This document shows positions 1 to 10,200 of a DNA stretch of 64,000 nucleotides, in pieces. Every line of letters starts with the position of its first letter. Positions within the stretch are counted from its first letter, which is position 1. Source of the DNA: Akkermansia muciniphila (GTDB lineage: Bacteria > Verrucomicrobiota > Verrucomicrobiia > Verrucomicrobiales > Akkermansiaceae); the NCBI RefSeq assembly GCF_002884975.1, contig NZ_PJKB01000002.1, positions 248,001 through 312,000 of the forward strand, written 5' to 3'. The position numbers and the translations under genes were made by a program. The notes below the pieces were generated by a model that did not search any database, had not been told where the DNA came from, and worked only from the letters and a program-made list of their open reading frames with translations.

Positions 1-474
1 GAGGTGATAGGGAAGCCTCTCTCGGAATGGTCCTCCGTGCCGTCCGGGCCCGTGGCTGAGGAAATGAAGGGGAAGACCTACATGCTGGACAACGGCAAGC
101 TCAGGAAGAAGGACGGCAAATTGAATCCCCGGCATTTTATCCTGTATTTCAGCGCGAGCTGGTGCGGCCCCTGCTGCCGGAATGCCCCCCACAGCGTGGA
201 AGCTTACAACAAGGCGGTGAAAGACAATCCGGATGTGGAAGTAATCATGTGCAATCTGGACCAGAACCTGGAAGCCGCCCAAAAATGGGCCGCCGCCAAC
301 AATATGCCGTGGCCCATCCTGCTGAAGAAGGATTTGACGGAGCTGGCCAGGAAAGTGGCTCCCCGCGGCATTCCCACGATGATTCTGGTGGACAAGGACG
401 GCAAGGCCATCCAGTCTTCCCAGGACATGGAGCAACTGGTAAAGGCTATCGGTTCAAGCCGGTCCTCCCGCTAG
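1..474 (+). CDS. Thioredoxin-like (TlpA/nucleoredoxin type) protein, 5' partial
   Basis: The frame is open from the first base of the window, so the true start and any signal peptide lie upstream. The visible part has the thioredoxin-fold core: a strand leading into WCGPCC (the CxxC redox site, followed by a third Cys), then a Pro-containing segment GIPTMILVDKDG typical of the cis-Pro loop. This matches thiol-disulfide oxidoreductases of the TlpA/nucleoredoxin group, which usually act outside the cytoplasm. Location and substrate cannot be judged from the fragment. The gene ends 28 bases before a TetR-type regulator on the same strand. Confidence 0.8.
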   Translation, partial: EVIGKPLSEWSSVPSGPVAEEMKGKTYMLDNGKLRKKDGKLNPRHFILYFSASWCGPCCRNAPHSVEAYNKAVKDNPDVEVIMCNLDQNLEAAQKWAAANNMPWPILLKKDLTELARKVAPRGIPTMILVDKDGKAIQSSQDMEQLVKAIGSSRSSR

Positions 475-502
475 TCTGCAATACCTTTAATGTTCTGGAA
501 CG

Positions 503-1183
503 ATGTCTTCCACCCGCAAATCCCAGTCCGACCGTTCTGCTGAAACCAGCGGCAAGATTCTTCGCGCGGCGCAGAAACTTTTTGCTCTCAGAGGATTTGA
601 CGGAGTGACCATGAGGGCCATTGCTTCTGAAGCGGGGGTGAACCTGGCCTCCATTGTTTACTACTTTGAAAATAAGGAAGGGTTGTACCTTGCCGTGTTC
701 AGGCAGTATGCGGAACCCCTGATGGAGGAGCGCATGAAGATGCTGAAGGAGGCGGACCTTCATCCGTCCCTGCGTGCGTACGCCCGTGCATTCATTGAAC
801 CGGCTTTCCGGCTGCTTCTGGATAAAAACCTGGGTGGCCCGGACCATGCCCGGCTGCTGTGGCGGCTGCCTCAGGAACCGGAATATCTGGGGAGAAAGAT
901 TTACGATGAATTCTATGCTCCGCTCATCCGGGAAATGACGCAGAGGGTGCGCCAGTTCTGCCCGTGGGATGACGAGCTCTCCATCTCCTGGCACATCCAC
1001 ATCATGAGTTCCATTTTCCACGCCACGCTGGGGAAGTACGTCACCCGGCTGGAACTTCATGACAAGGAGCCGTGGATGAAGGATCAGGACCGCGTTCTGC
1101 AAATGATCGTGAATACGGCGGTTCTGCTGATTTCACGTCCCGCCCTTTCTCCGGAAGGAGAGGAAGAGCAGGGGAAGCGGTGA
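503..1183 (+). CDS. TetR/AcrR-family transcriptional regulator
   Basis: A 226-residue protein with a typical TetR N-terminus. The helix-turn-helix lies at about residues 36-58 (TMRAIASEAGVNLASIVYYF), followed by the usual KEGLYLAVF. The C-terminal part (about 80-210) resembles the CecR/DUF1956-type ligand-binding domain. It probably represses an efflux or envelope gene, but no target is obvious nearby and the ligand is unknown. The ATG has no clear Shine-Dalgarno. A hairpin with a T-run follows the gene. Confidence 0.85.
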   Translation: MSSTRKSQSDRSAETSGKILRAAQKLFALRGFDGVTMRAIASEAGVNLASIVYYFENKEGLYLAVFRQYAEPLMEERMKMLKEADLHPSLRAYARAFIEPAFRLLLDKNLGGPDHARLLWRLPQEPEYLGRKIYDEFYAPLIREMTQRVRQFCPWDDELSISWHIHIMSSIFHATLGKYVTRLELHDKEPWMKDQDRVLQMIVNTAVLLISRPALSPEGEEEQGKR

Positions 1184-1194
1184 AAATGGAACGG

Positions 1195-1219
1195 CGTGCC
1201 TGTAAGGCACGGTGTTTTT
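1195..1219 (+). terminator. Rho-independent terminator after the TetR gene
   Basis: CGTGCC (1195-1200), loop TGTAA, GGCACG (1206-1211), then GTGTTTTT. It sits between the convergent TetR and thiE genes. Confidence 0.6.
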
Positions 1220-1220
1220 C

Positions 1221-1865
1221 CTATATTTCTCCCAGCGTCCTTCTTAGCGCCGTTACTGCCCCCGTGATGTCCGGGTGCGTGAGCAGCCAAGAGACGATAA
1301 CGACCCGTGCCGCGCCTGCTTTCAGAACGTTGGGAAGGGTGTCCCCGTTGATGCCGCCAATGCAGAAGACCGGGAACTCTTCCGAAAGCTGCCGCCGCAC
1401 GTTTGCAATGTCTTTCAGTCCGATGGCCGGTCTCCCCGGTTTGGTGCCGGTGGGGAACAAGGGGCCGAATCCGATGTAGTCCGCCTGCTCCCGGAACGCT
1501 TCCAGAGCCTGTTCCGGGCTGTGCGTGGAACGCCCGATGATGCAGTCCGGTCCCAGCATGGCCCGGACAGGCGCCAGGGGACCGTCGTCCTGTCCCAGAT
1601 GAACGCCGTCCGCTCCGGTGCTCAGGGCTATTTCAGGATAGTCGTTGATGATGAAAAGGCAGCCGTGTTTGCGGCACAGGGGGGCAAGCTGGCTCCCCAG
1701 CTGTTCAATACGTTCCGGAGCACAGTTTTTCGCCCGGAGCTGGAGGATGCCCAAACCGCCAGCCAGCAATTTTTCCGTAACGGAAAGCATTTGGTTTTCA
1801 GCAGTGTATCCCATATCCACAATGCCGTACAGGCGGCAGGGCGAGAGGCGTTCCTTCCTGTTCAT
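1221..1865 (-). CDS. thiE: Thiamine-phosphate synthase
   Basis: A 214-residue TIM-barrel enzyme. It joins the pyrimidine (HMP-PP) and thiazole phosphate moieties to give thiamine phosphate. Family motifs are visible in order: LQLRAKN, FIINDYPEIA, GADGVHLGQDD, IGRSTHS, YIGFGPLFPTGTKPG and VFCIGGI. No other thi gene or TPP riboswitch is visible, so thiE stands alone here. It is divergent from pyrD with an 87-base gap holding promoters for both. The predicted -10 lies only 8 bases before the ATG. Confidence 0.93.
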   Translation of the reverse strand: MNRKERLSPCRLYGIVDMGYTAENQMLSVTEKLLAGGLGILQLRAKNCAPERIEQLGSQLAPLCRKHGCLFIINDYPEIALSTGADGVHLGQDDGPLAPVRAMLGPDCIIGRSTHSPEQALEAFREQADYIGFGPLFPTGTKPGRPAIGLKDIANVRRQLSEEFPVFCIGGINGDTLPNVLKAGAARVVIVSWLLTHPDITGAVTALRRTLGEI

Positions 1866-1873
1866 GGAAGGGA

Positions 1874-1901
1874 ATTGTACCGGATAAAATCATCCCGGCA
1901 A
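1874..1901 (-). promoter_or_regulatory. Predicted sigma-70 promoter of thiE
   Basis: On the minus strand, TTGCCG (1896-1901), a 16-base spacer and TACAAT (1874-1879). Only 8 bases separate the -10 from the thiE ATG, so the mRNA would have almost no leader. Confidence 0.5.
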
Positions 1902-1915
1902 GACGCTTCCCATTC

Positions 1916-1943
1916 TTGACCCTAATGGAAGGTGTAGTATACT
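1916..1943 (+). promoter_or_regulatory. Predicted sigma-70 promoter of pyrD
   Basis: TTGACC (1916-1921), a 16-base spacer and TATACT (1938-1943). The GTG start at 1953 is 9 bases downstream, again predicting a nearly leaderless message. Confidence 0.6.
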
Positions 1944-1952
1944 CTCCGCATC

Positions 1953-2999
1953 GTGTCACCCGCCTTATATTCCGCCGCCAAAAGTGTATTGTTCCAAATG
2001 AATCCGGAGACCGCCCACAATGTGACCTTGTGGGGGCTGCGCCTGGCAGAAAAGATGCGCGTACTGCCTCTTCTGATGGGTAATATTCCTTCCGATCCCG
2101 TGGAAATCCTGGGGATGAAATTCCCCAACCGGATAGGCCTTGCCGCCGGGATGGACAAGGAGGCGGACACGGTGAACGCATTCGGACAGGTTGGCTTCGG
2201 CTTTGTGGAGGTGGGTACGCTGACGCCGCGTCCTCAGCCGGGCAATGACAAGCCCCGGCTGTTTCGCCTGATTCCCCAAAGGGCCATCATCAACCGGATG
2301 GGCTTCAACAATGACGGCATTGCCGCCGGAGTAGAGAACATCCGTTCCGCTACCCGTTTTCATGGCGTCCTTGGCGTCAACATCGGGAAAAACAAGGTAA
2401 CGCCCAATGAAGATGCGGCCCAGGACTACCTGACCTGCCTGCGTGCGGCATGGCCCGTGGCGGATTACATCGCCATCAACTTCTCTTCTCCCAATACGCC
2501 CGGCTTGCGCGAGCTCCAGGCCGCAGAACCCGCCGCGCGCCTGCTGGCTTCCCTGAAAGCCGAGCAATCCAACCTTGCCGCGGAAACCGGACGTAACGTG
2601 CCCATTTTCATGAAAGTGGCCCCGGATATGACGGAGGAACAGATAACGGAACTCAGCCGCGTCTTCTTGGATGAAGGGCTGGACGGCCTCATAGCTACGA
2701 ACACCACGCTTTCCCGTGCCGGAGTGGAAGCCAGTCCGCGCCATGAAGAAGCGGGAGGCCTGTCTGGAGCGCCGCTGACGGAGCGGTCCACGGAAGTCAT
2801 CGCGGCCTTTGCTTCCGAGCTGAAGGGGCACATTCCTATTATCGGCATAGGCGGCATCATGAGCGGCGCGGACGCTGTTGCCAAGATCAAGGCAGGGGCC
2901 AGCCTCGTCCAGCTTTACACGGGTTTTCTCTACCGCGGCCCGGACCTCATCCGGGAATGCGTGGAAGCCATGAAGGCGGAATGCCCCGTTAACTCCTGA
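1953..2999 (+). CDS. pyrD: Dihydroorotate dehydrogenase (quinone), class 2
   Basis: A 348-residue flavoenzyme oxidising dihydroorotate to orotate in pyrimidine synthesis and passing electrons to the quinone pool. The N-terminal helices (LYSAAKSVLFQMNPETAHN) match the membrane-associated extension of class 2 enzymes. The core shows GLAAGMDKEAD, the catalytic-serine loop NFSSPNTPGLRELQ, ATNTTLSR and the FMN-phosphate loop GIGGIMSGADA. The GTG at 1953 was chosen because it aligns with the start of E. coli PyrD. A strong promoter lies directly upstream. dnaE follows after 32 bases and may be co-transcribed. Confidence 0.95.
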   Translation: MSPALYSAAKSVLFQMNPETAHNVTLWGLRLAEKMRVLPLLMGNIPSDPVEILGMKFPNRIGLAAGMDKEADTVNAFGQVGFGFVEVGTLTPRPQPGNDKPRLFRLIPQRAIINRMGFNNDGIAAGVENIRSATRFHGVLGVNIGKNKVTPNEDAAQDYLTCLRAAWPVADYIAINFSSPNTPGLRELQAAEPAARLLASLKAEQSNLAAETGRNVPIFMKVAPDMTEEQITELSRVFLDEGLDGLIATNTTLSRAGVEASPRHEEAGGLSGAPLTERSTEVIAAFASELKGHIPIIGIGGIMSGADAVAKIKAGASLVQLYTGFLYRGPDLIRECVEAMKAECPVNS

Positions 3000-3031
3000 T
3001 CCGACTTATTCAACGCACACAGGTTTCATCC

Positions 3032-6000
3032 ATGCCCGGTTCCTTCGTACACCTTCACAACCACACGGAATACTCTCTGCTGGACGGCGCTGTCCACATC
3101 AAGGACCTCATTGCGGAATGTTCCCGCATGGGCATGCCCGCCGTCGCTGTTACGGACCACGGCAACCTCTTTGGAGCCATTGAGCTCGTGATGGAGGCGA
3201 ACAACCTTAACAAGTCCGTAGCCGCTTGGAACAAAGAGCATCCGGAAGGACCCCAGAAACAGCCGGTGAAGCCCATCTTCGGCTGTGAGGTATACCTTTC
3301 CCCCACGCCCATAAGCGTGAAAAAGCAGCTTCCCGGACGGCGCAAATACACGCACCTGCTTCTTCTGGCGGAAAATGAAACCGGCTGGCAGAATCTTGTC
3401 AAGCTGGTGTCCCGCTCCCATCTGGAAGGTTTTTACTACAAGCCACGCGTGGATATGGACACCCTGCGGGAATTCCATGAAGGCCTCATCTGCTGCACGG
3501 CGTGCGTCGCCGGACCGCTGAATGAATGGCTGCTCAACGACCAGTTTGAAAAGGCGGAGGAAGCCCTGCTGGCGCTGAAGGACATCTTCGGGGATGATAA
3601 CATCTTTGTGGAGCTTCAGGACCACGGCCTGGAGGAAGAAAGAAAATGCCTGCCCGGGCTGGTGAGCATCGCCCGCAAGACCAACACCCCCATTGTGGCC
3701 ACCAATGACGTGCACTTTCTCCGGAAGGAAGATCACGACATGCACGATGTGCTGATCTGCGTAGGGACCAACGAAAAACTGGCTTCTCCCAAGCGCATGC
3801 GCTACTCCACGGAAGTCTACCTGAAATCTCCCGAGGAAATGCGGGAAGTGTTCCGTGACTACCCGGACGCCGTGGAAAACACGCTGAAAATCGCGGAACG
3901 GTGCAACGTCACTATCAAGCTGGACTCCGCCAGTACGGAAAAATACCCGGAATTCGGCACTCCGGACGGCTCCACGCGTGAGGAATACCTGCGCAAGGTA
4001 TGTTATGAAGGTCTGGAGGAACGGTACGGCAAGGAACGCGTGGCTACGGACAAGGAGCTTCGCGACCGTCTGGATTATGAGCTGGGAATCATCAACCAGT
4101 TGAAATTCCCCTCCTACTTCCTGATTACGGCGGACTTCATCAACTGGGCGAAGGACCATGACATTCCCGTGGGTCCCGGGCGCGGTTCCGCCGCCGGCTC
4201 CCTGGTGGCGTATTCCATGAAGATCACGAACATCGACCCCCTGCGGTTCGGCCTGATCTTTGAACGTTTCCTGAACCCGGAGCGCGTCAGCCCTCCCGAT
4301 ATCGACATTGACTTTTGCCAGACCCGCCGTCCGGAAGTGATTGACTACGTGCGGCAGAAATATGGGGAACGAGCCGTGTCCCACATCATCACGTACGGCA
4401 CCATGGGCGCCAAATCCGTGCTCAGGGACGTGGCCCGTGTGATGGACATGTCCTATGCGGACGGAGACCGCATCTCCAAGCTGATTGAAACCGGCCCCAA
4501 GGTGACCCTTCAGTCCAGCTACAAGAGCAATGAAGAGCTGCGGGAGCTGATCGCGTCCGATGAAACGTATGCGGAACTCTGGGGCTATGCGACGCGCCTG
4601 GAAGGGCTTATCCGCAACGTGGGCGTGCACGCTGCGGGCGTTGTGATTGGTGACCGGCCCCTGGATGAGCATGTGGCCCTCACCCGTGACGACCTTTCCG
4701 ACCCGCATGCCGCCGTTGTCGCCCAGTGCGATATGAGCGCCATTTATGAAGTGGGCCTCTTGAAGATGGACTTTCTGGGCCTGAAAACCTTGACCGTCAT
4801 GCATGATGCGGAGGAATACGCCCGCTGGCGCGTGCCGGAATTCAAGCTGGACTCCGTCCCCCTGGATGACAAGGAAACGCTGGACCTGCTGAACAGGGGG
4901 GATACGATGGGCGTGTTTCAGCTGGAATCCGGCGGCATGGTGGACACCTGTCGGCGTTACGGCATCCAGAAGATTGAAGACATCATTGACTTGCTGGCCT
5001 TGTACCGTCCGGGCGCCATGCAGTTCATGGATGAAATGATTGAAGTCAAGAAAGGGCTGCGACAGGTGGTGTATGAACACCCCTTGCTGGAACAGGTCAG
5101 CGGAGAAACCTACGGCGTAATGATCTACCAGGAACAGGTGCAGGCGGCGGCCAAGCTGCTGGCGGGCTATACGCTCGGCGGCGCTGACTTGCTGCGCCGC
5201 GCCATGGGTAAGAAGGACCCTGCAAAAATGGCCAAGGAAAAGGCCCACTTTGTGGAAGGGTGCTGGAAAACCAACCAGATTGACGAGAAGACGGCTACGG
5301 CCATCTTTGACAAGATTGAGAAATTCGCCGGATACGGCTTCAACAAATCCCACTCAGCCTGCTACGGCCATATCTCCTACTGGACGGCCTACCTCAAGGC
5401 CCACTTCCCCGTGGAATTCCTCTGCGGCTTGATGTCCAATGAAGCGAACAATGACAAAATCGGCGTGTTCATTCAGGAGGCCAACCGCATGGGCATTGAA
5501 ATCCTCCCTCCCAACGTGAACAAGTCCATGCTTAAATTCACGCCTGAGAAAACGCCTTCCGGCAAGCTGGCCGTGCGCTACGGCCTGGCGGCCATCAAGA
5601 ACGTGGGGGAAGGCGCCATGCAGATTCTTCTGGAAGAGCGGAAGCGGAATGGGGAATTCTCCAGCATGGAGGACATCTGCAACAGGCTGGATTCCAAATC
5701 CGTCAACAAGAAAATCTTGGAATCCCTGATTCGTGCCGGAGCGCTGGACTGGACGCTGGAACCGCGTTGCGCCCTGTTTGAGCGCGTGGACCTGGCCCTG
5801 AGCGGCGCTTCTCAGGTGCACAAGGATAAGGCTCTAGGGCAGGGCGCCCTGTTTGACATGACTTTTGAAGCCCCCAGGGTGAAGGATGAACCGGCCGTTC
5901 CGGAATGGCCCAAGGACCAGCGCATGGTGGATGAAAAGGACTTGCTGGGCGCCTACTTTTGCGGCCATCCCCTGGACTCCATGCGTGGCGTCATTGATGC

Positions 6001-6556
6001 GGAAAAATACACCCGCATAGGCCTTATTGACACGCTTGAATCACATGAACTCAAGCAGAAGCACCAGATCGCGGGAATGGTGCGCTCCGTCATCCCCAAG
6101 ATCAGCAAGGCCGGAAGAAAATTCGCCGTCCTGACGCTGGAAGACTTTACCGGCAGCATTGAAGTGCTGCTATGGTCGGACGTTTATGAAAAGGCCCTGG
6201 AAATGGAAGGAGGTCTGGAACCGGGCGTCTTCGTTGCCGTGCGCGCCAACATCCGGGAAGATGACCGCACCTCTACCAAAAGCGTGGCTGCGCAGGGCGT
6301 GGAGCCTCTGGGCGGTAAACGGCGCAAATCCAGGGCAGGGGACCAGGGGCCGTTGAACATCATCGTCAGCCCCCTGCGCCACACGAGAAAAAATCTGGAG
6401 CAGATACGGGACATCCTGAAAAGATACCCGGGCCGCTCCAAGGTCAATCTCACCGTTAAGGACAGCCTGGGCCATAGCCAGATACTGGAACTGGACGAAC
6501 AGTTCCGCGTCAACCGCTGCCGGGAGTTGGAAACGGAGCTTTCCATGTACAACTGA
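3032..6556 (+). CDS. dnaE: DNA polymerase III alpha subunit
   Basis: The replicative polymerase, 1174 residues, normal for DnaE (E. coli about 1160). The N-terminal PHP domain begins HNHTEYSLLDGA with DHGNLFGAIE. The catalytic aspartates lie in PDIDIDF (D423, D425) and in KMDFLG (D580). GPGRGSAAGSLVAY and the thumb/fingers motif GYGFNKSHSACYG are intact. An OB-fold (about 1000-1080, QIAGMVRSV) and a C-terminal tau-interaction region follow. The start is preceded only by a weak purine stretch (CACAGG). The acetyltransferase gene starts 4 bases after the stop. Confidence 0.97.
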   Translation: MPGSFVHLHNHTEYSLLDGAVHIKDLIAECSRMGMPAVAVTDHGNLFGAIELVMEANNLNKSVAAWNKEHPEGPQKQPVKPIFGCEVYLSPTPISVKKQLPGRRKYTHLLLLAENETGWQNLVKLVSRSHLEGFYYKPRVDMDTLREFHEGLICCTACVAGPLNEWLLNDQFEKAEEALLALKDIFGDDNIFVELQDHGLEEERKCLPGLVSIARKTNTPIVATNDVHFLRKEDHDMHDVLICVGTNEKLASPKRMRYSTEVYLKSPEEMREVFRDYPDAVENTLKIAERCNVTIKLDSASTEKYPEFGTPDGSTREEYLRKVCYEGLEERYGKERVATDKELRDRLDYELGIINQLKFPSYFLITADFINWAKDHDIPVGPGRGSAAGSLVAYSMKITNIDPLRFGLIFERFLNPERVSPPDIDIDFCQTRRPEVIDYVRQKYGERAVSHIITYGTMGAKSVLRDVARVMDMSYADGDRISKLIETGPKVTLQSSYKSNEELRELIASDETYAELWGYATRLEGLIRNVGVHAAGVVIGDRPLDEHVALTRDDLSDPHAAVVAQCDMSAIYEVGLLKMDFLGLKTLTVMHDAEEYARWRVPEFKLDSVPLDDKETLDLLNRGDTMGVFQLESGGMVDTCRRYGIQKIEDIIDLLALYRPGAMQFMDEMIEVKKGLRQVVYEHPLLEQVSGETYGVMIYQEQVQAAAKLLAGYTLGGADLLRRAMGKKDPAKMAKEKAHFVEGCWKTNQIDEKTATAIFDKIEKFAGYGFNKSHSACYGHISYWTAYLKAHFPVEFLCGLMSNEANNDKIGVFIQEANRMGIEILPPNVNKSMLKFTPEKTPSGKLAVRYGLAAIKNVGEGAMQILLEERKRNGEFSSMEDICNRLDSKSVNKKILESLIRAGALDWTLEPRCALFERVDLALSGASQVHKDKALGQGALFDMTFEAPRVKDEPAVPEWPKDQRMVDEKDLLGAYFCGHPLDSMRGVIDAEKYTRIGLIDTLESHELKQKHQIAGMVRSVIPKISKAGRKFAVLTLEDFTGSIEVLLWSDVYEKALEMEGGLEPGVFVAVRANIREDDRTSTKSVAAQGVEPLGGKRRKSRAGDQGPLNIIVSPLRHTRKNLEQIRDILKRYPGRSKVNLTVKDSLGHSQILELDEQFRVNRCRELETELSMYN

Positions 6557-6560
6557 CGCC

Positions 6561-7112
6561 ATGGCGGAAGGAAAGATGCTTCTGCCGGAATCGGAACGCC
6601 TGGCATTCAGGGCATGGGAAGAAAGGGACTGGCCCTTCTTTGCCGCCATGAATGCCAATCCGCGGGTGATGCGCTTCTTTCCGGCTGTCATGACGGAGGA
6701 ACAATCCCGTTCCATGTGGGACCGCATGCGTGCGGAACTGGATGAAAAAGGGTATGGCCTGTACGCCGTGGAGCTTAAAGCCTCTGGTGCCCTGATCGGA
6801 TTGCTGGGGTTCCACTGGGCGGATTTTGCCGCGGAATTCACGCCCTGTGTGGAAATAGGCTGGCGGCTCGTCCCGGAAGCCTGGGGCCATGGCTACGCCA
6901 CGGAAGGGGCCTGTGCATGCCTGGAACACGGTTTTGCCCGCCTGGGCTTTGACCGTGTGTACTCTTTCACCGCCTGCGTGAACCTCCCTTCGGAAGCCGT
7001 GATGAAGCGTGCCGCAATGAAGAAAACCGGGGAATTCAACCACCCTAAAGTGGCGCCGGATTCTATTTTATATCCCCACGTGCTGTATATGAGCGAAGCT
7101 CCGGACAGATGA
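6561..7112 (+). CDS. GNAT-family N-acetyltransferase (RimJ/RimL-like)
   Basis: 183 residues. It begins with the RimJ-type pattern LPESERLAFRAWEERDWPFF. The acetyl-CoA-binding region is EIGWRLVPEAWGHGYATEGACACLEHGF, with the Q/RxxGxG/A equivalent replaced by the RimJ-type WGHGYATEG. The C-terminal MKRAAMKKTGEFNHPK matches the usual GNAT end. The acceptor (a ribosomal protein, another protein or a small molecule) cannot be told. It starts 4 bases after dnaE, so the two are probably translated from one transcript. Confidence 0.85.
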   Translation: MAEGKMLLPESERLAFRAWEERDWPFFAAMNANPRVMRFFPAVMTEEQSRSMWDRMRAELDEKGYGLYAVELKASGALIGLLGFHWADFAAEFTPCVEIGWRLVPEAWGHGYATEGACACLEHGFARLGFDRVYSFTACVNLPSEAVMKRAAMKKTGEFNHPKVAPDSILYPHVLYMSEAPDR

Positions 7113-7152
7113 TTCCTGCGCACGGCTTCCATGTTTTTTCTGGTGCGCCTTC

Positions 7153-7198
7153 CGTGAAAAATCGAACGGGCTGCAATCCCGGAGGAATGCAGCCCGTT
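7153..7198 (-). terminator. Terminator of the autotransporter gene
   Basis: Inverted repeat AACGGGCTGCA (7165-7175) / TGCAGCCCGTT (7188-7198). Read on the minus strand it is followed by CGATTTTTC, so it ends the autotransporter transcript. Confidence 0.75.
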
Positions 7199-7259
7199 GA
7201 CTGGGTGTGGGGCGCGTGGCAGCAGGACGGAACCGTCCCGGTGCCGTTTTTTGCGCAAC

Positions 7260-10200
7260 TTAGAAGGCGTAGCTTACCCCGGCGTTGACCCGGTGGTAGG
7301 TTGACTTGCTCCTGCCTTCGAATTCATAGCCGGCGTAGGCCGTCCATTTGGGGTTAATGACGACGGTACTGTTGTAATTGACGCGTACGGCGTTCCGGTC
7401 CGGGCGGGAACCCCTCGCGGTCCAGCTGAAGTCGTTCAGCAGACGCGTTGCCCTGGTTTCCGGGTTGTCGCGCACCACGTCGGGCACGTAGCTTACGGAC
7501 AGGCTGTTAACCCACAGCACGCCGTTGCTGAATTGCAGCGCCTTGCTGACTCCCACGCCCACGGGCAGGCTGAGGTTCTTCAGATTCCCGCGGTCAAAGT
7601 GCCGAGCGTCGTATCCCGTTTCCGTGAAGGAATTCTGGTTCACCTGCGTGTACTCGATTCCCAGGAAGGGGGAGAGCGTCCAGCCCTTGTTCAGGCTGTG
7701 GTCCCATGTGGCTTGAAGGGTGGCGAAGCCCATTCTGTTCTGCCATTTGCCGTGGGAGGCGCCCCCGTCATAATAGGAGTCCAGCTTGTTGGTCGTCCAG
7801 CCGAAGCCGGCAGTTCCGCTGATGGTCAGCATGTCCTTGGGAGCAAGCTGTTTTCTCCATGCTCCGTACAGCAGGGCAACGTAGGAGGTCTGGTCCACTT
7901 CGCTGGGCCAGCTCCGGCTCTTGTTGGTGCCGTACAGGTTGCCGAAGGCGGCACCCAGAATGGTGTTCGGGGTGAACCTGCGGTCTGCGCCCACGGCATA
8001 GCCGCCGCCATTGTAGTCATAGCCGTCAATGCCGTCCCGGGTGGCATGGTAGGTGAAGTCTCCCATGCCCTTGATCCAGAAGTTGTTCTTCGGGCCCATC
8101 AGGAAGCGGGTGATGCCCACCTGTCCCAGAGCAGCGTTGGAAACGGATTTCATGTTGGAAGCGGAGCTCCACATGGAGTTGCCGATGTCCGCCCCGGCCA
8201 GTTCCGGAAGAATTTCTTCAATGTCGTCCGTGGGGTTCCAGACGGCATACAGATGGTCGTTGATCCCGTCACCGTCCTGGTCTTCCCATTCCTTGGTCCA
8301 GTACCCTTCGTAGGTATAGGGGGAGTTGACGGTATCAGTCCCGGTGGCGCTTGAATAAATATTGTCAAAGTCACCGGAGGTGCCGGGAATGGCCGCATCC
8401 TCTATGGACATGGCCAGGAAGCGCTGTTTTTGCGCCCATCGCTTGTGGGCGTAGTCTTCCAGGGAATCCGCTACTCCCATGGAGCCGCCCATGGTGTGGC
8501 TGTTTGCCTGCTCAATGCTGAGGCCGGAGCTGTAATCGTCCATGAAGGGGCGGAAGTCAAAGATGACGCCCTTGCTGATGTCGATCGTATCTCCGCGGAA
8601 GGCGGCACCCCTCCCGGTTCTCAGGGTAACTCCGGATTCAATGGTGATGTCCTTGCTGTTCACGGAGCTGTTCCCCGTGATTTCCAGAATACCCTTGTTC
8701 ACGGTGAAGGAGGAGTTTTTGGTGAGATCCTTGTTGCCATAGGTCACTCCGTCTTCCAGAATCAACGTGCCGTCATGCAAGGTGGTCTTGCCGCTGACGT
8801 TGAAGTACTTGGATTCCGCCAGCCGGTTTTGCCAGTCGCCTTCCGATTCTCCTGCTGCCTGGGTGATCAGCTTGTCTGCCTCCGCCCCGGAGAAACGGAT
8901 GGTGCCCTTGAATTCCGGCGCAGTTCCGTTATACGGAGTCGTGTCCACTCCCTCGGACTTGTTAAAGTCAAAGACGATGTTGTCGTACTCCGCCCCGTCG
9001 CCTTCATTCCGGAAGGGGTCGTAGAAGGTGACCGTCCTTCCTTCCTGCGCGCGGAGCACCACGCTGTCCATGGAAGCGCTTCCGTTGGTTCCAAACACCA
9101 GGGAGTTCAGAATAGGGTTGGCCCCTCCGCGTTTTTCCGTGTTGCCTTTCACGATGATGTCCCCCTGGTCAGCGGAAAAGACGGCATCCTTGTAGTAGAG
9201 GAGCATGGCCCCCGCAACGCCGTCCACGGAGTTGTTTTCAATGAGCACGCCGCCGCGGTTATTGATGAATTCCAGGCCGTTGGCTCCCTGAAGAGCGCCC
9301 ACATCCCATTTGGCCGAGTTTCCGGAAATGGTGACCTTCCCGGTATTGACAAAGGACGTTTTTCCGTCTACCAGCAGGGCTCCATATCCGTAATCCGTGG
9401 ATTTGTTGTTGGAAATGGAAATATCTCCCGTATTGGCAAAGGACAGGTCCCCGTGGAACTGCCCCACGCCGTAGTGCCAGCCCGCCGTATTGTTGTCCAT
9501 GGAGATGTTTCCGGTCCGGGTGAACGAGGTATTTCCGGTCACCTCAATGGCGCCGTTGTACTGGTCCGCACTATTTCCGGAAAGGGAGATGTTCCCGGCA
9601 TCCGTGACGCTGAACGTACCGTAAAAACGCAGGGCGCCGTTGGACCCCTTGGTGGAGTTGCCTTTCACGGTGATGTTCCCGTTATTGCTGAACGTGGTAT
9701 TGCCGAAGACGGCCACGCCGCCCATTTGCTTGTCCGAGCTGTTTCCTGAAATGGTGATGTCTCCCGTATTGGTGACATTCCAGTCCTTGCTGACCCAGCC
9801 CACGGCATACGTATTGTCCGCGTGGTTGTTGATGAAGGTGATGGAACCGACGTTATTAAGGTTGAGGCTTCCGCTGACGCCGAATGCCCCGGCGCTGTTG
9901 CTGGCCTGGTTGCCTTCAAAGCGCAGGTCCCCTCCGATGTTGGAGATGTCCAGGTCCTGGCCGCTGTATACTGCGCCGAAGTTGCCGTTCCATTCGGAAG
10001 TCAGTTCCCCGGCGTCCGCCCGGTTGTTCTTGAAAACCACGTCTCCGGTAACGCCGGCTATCTTCATGCCGCCTCCGGTATTTTCCTGTCCGTCTACGGC
10101 GCCTGCATAAGCGTAAATGGCTCCGGCCATCCATGCGGAATTATTTTCAAAGGTCATGTCGCCGTTGACGTTCTGGAACGTCAGCGCGTATTCCCCGGCG

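Noticed and set aside
3026-5353. 775-codon open frame antisense to dnaE
   Set aside because: A shadow of dnaE caused by GC-rich codon bias; composition is His/Gln/Val-rich without domains, while dnaE is unmistakable.
8430-9749. 439-codon plus-strand frame antisense to the autotransporter
   Set aside because: Its repeats merely mirror the repeated passenger; no signal, no start context.
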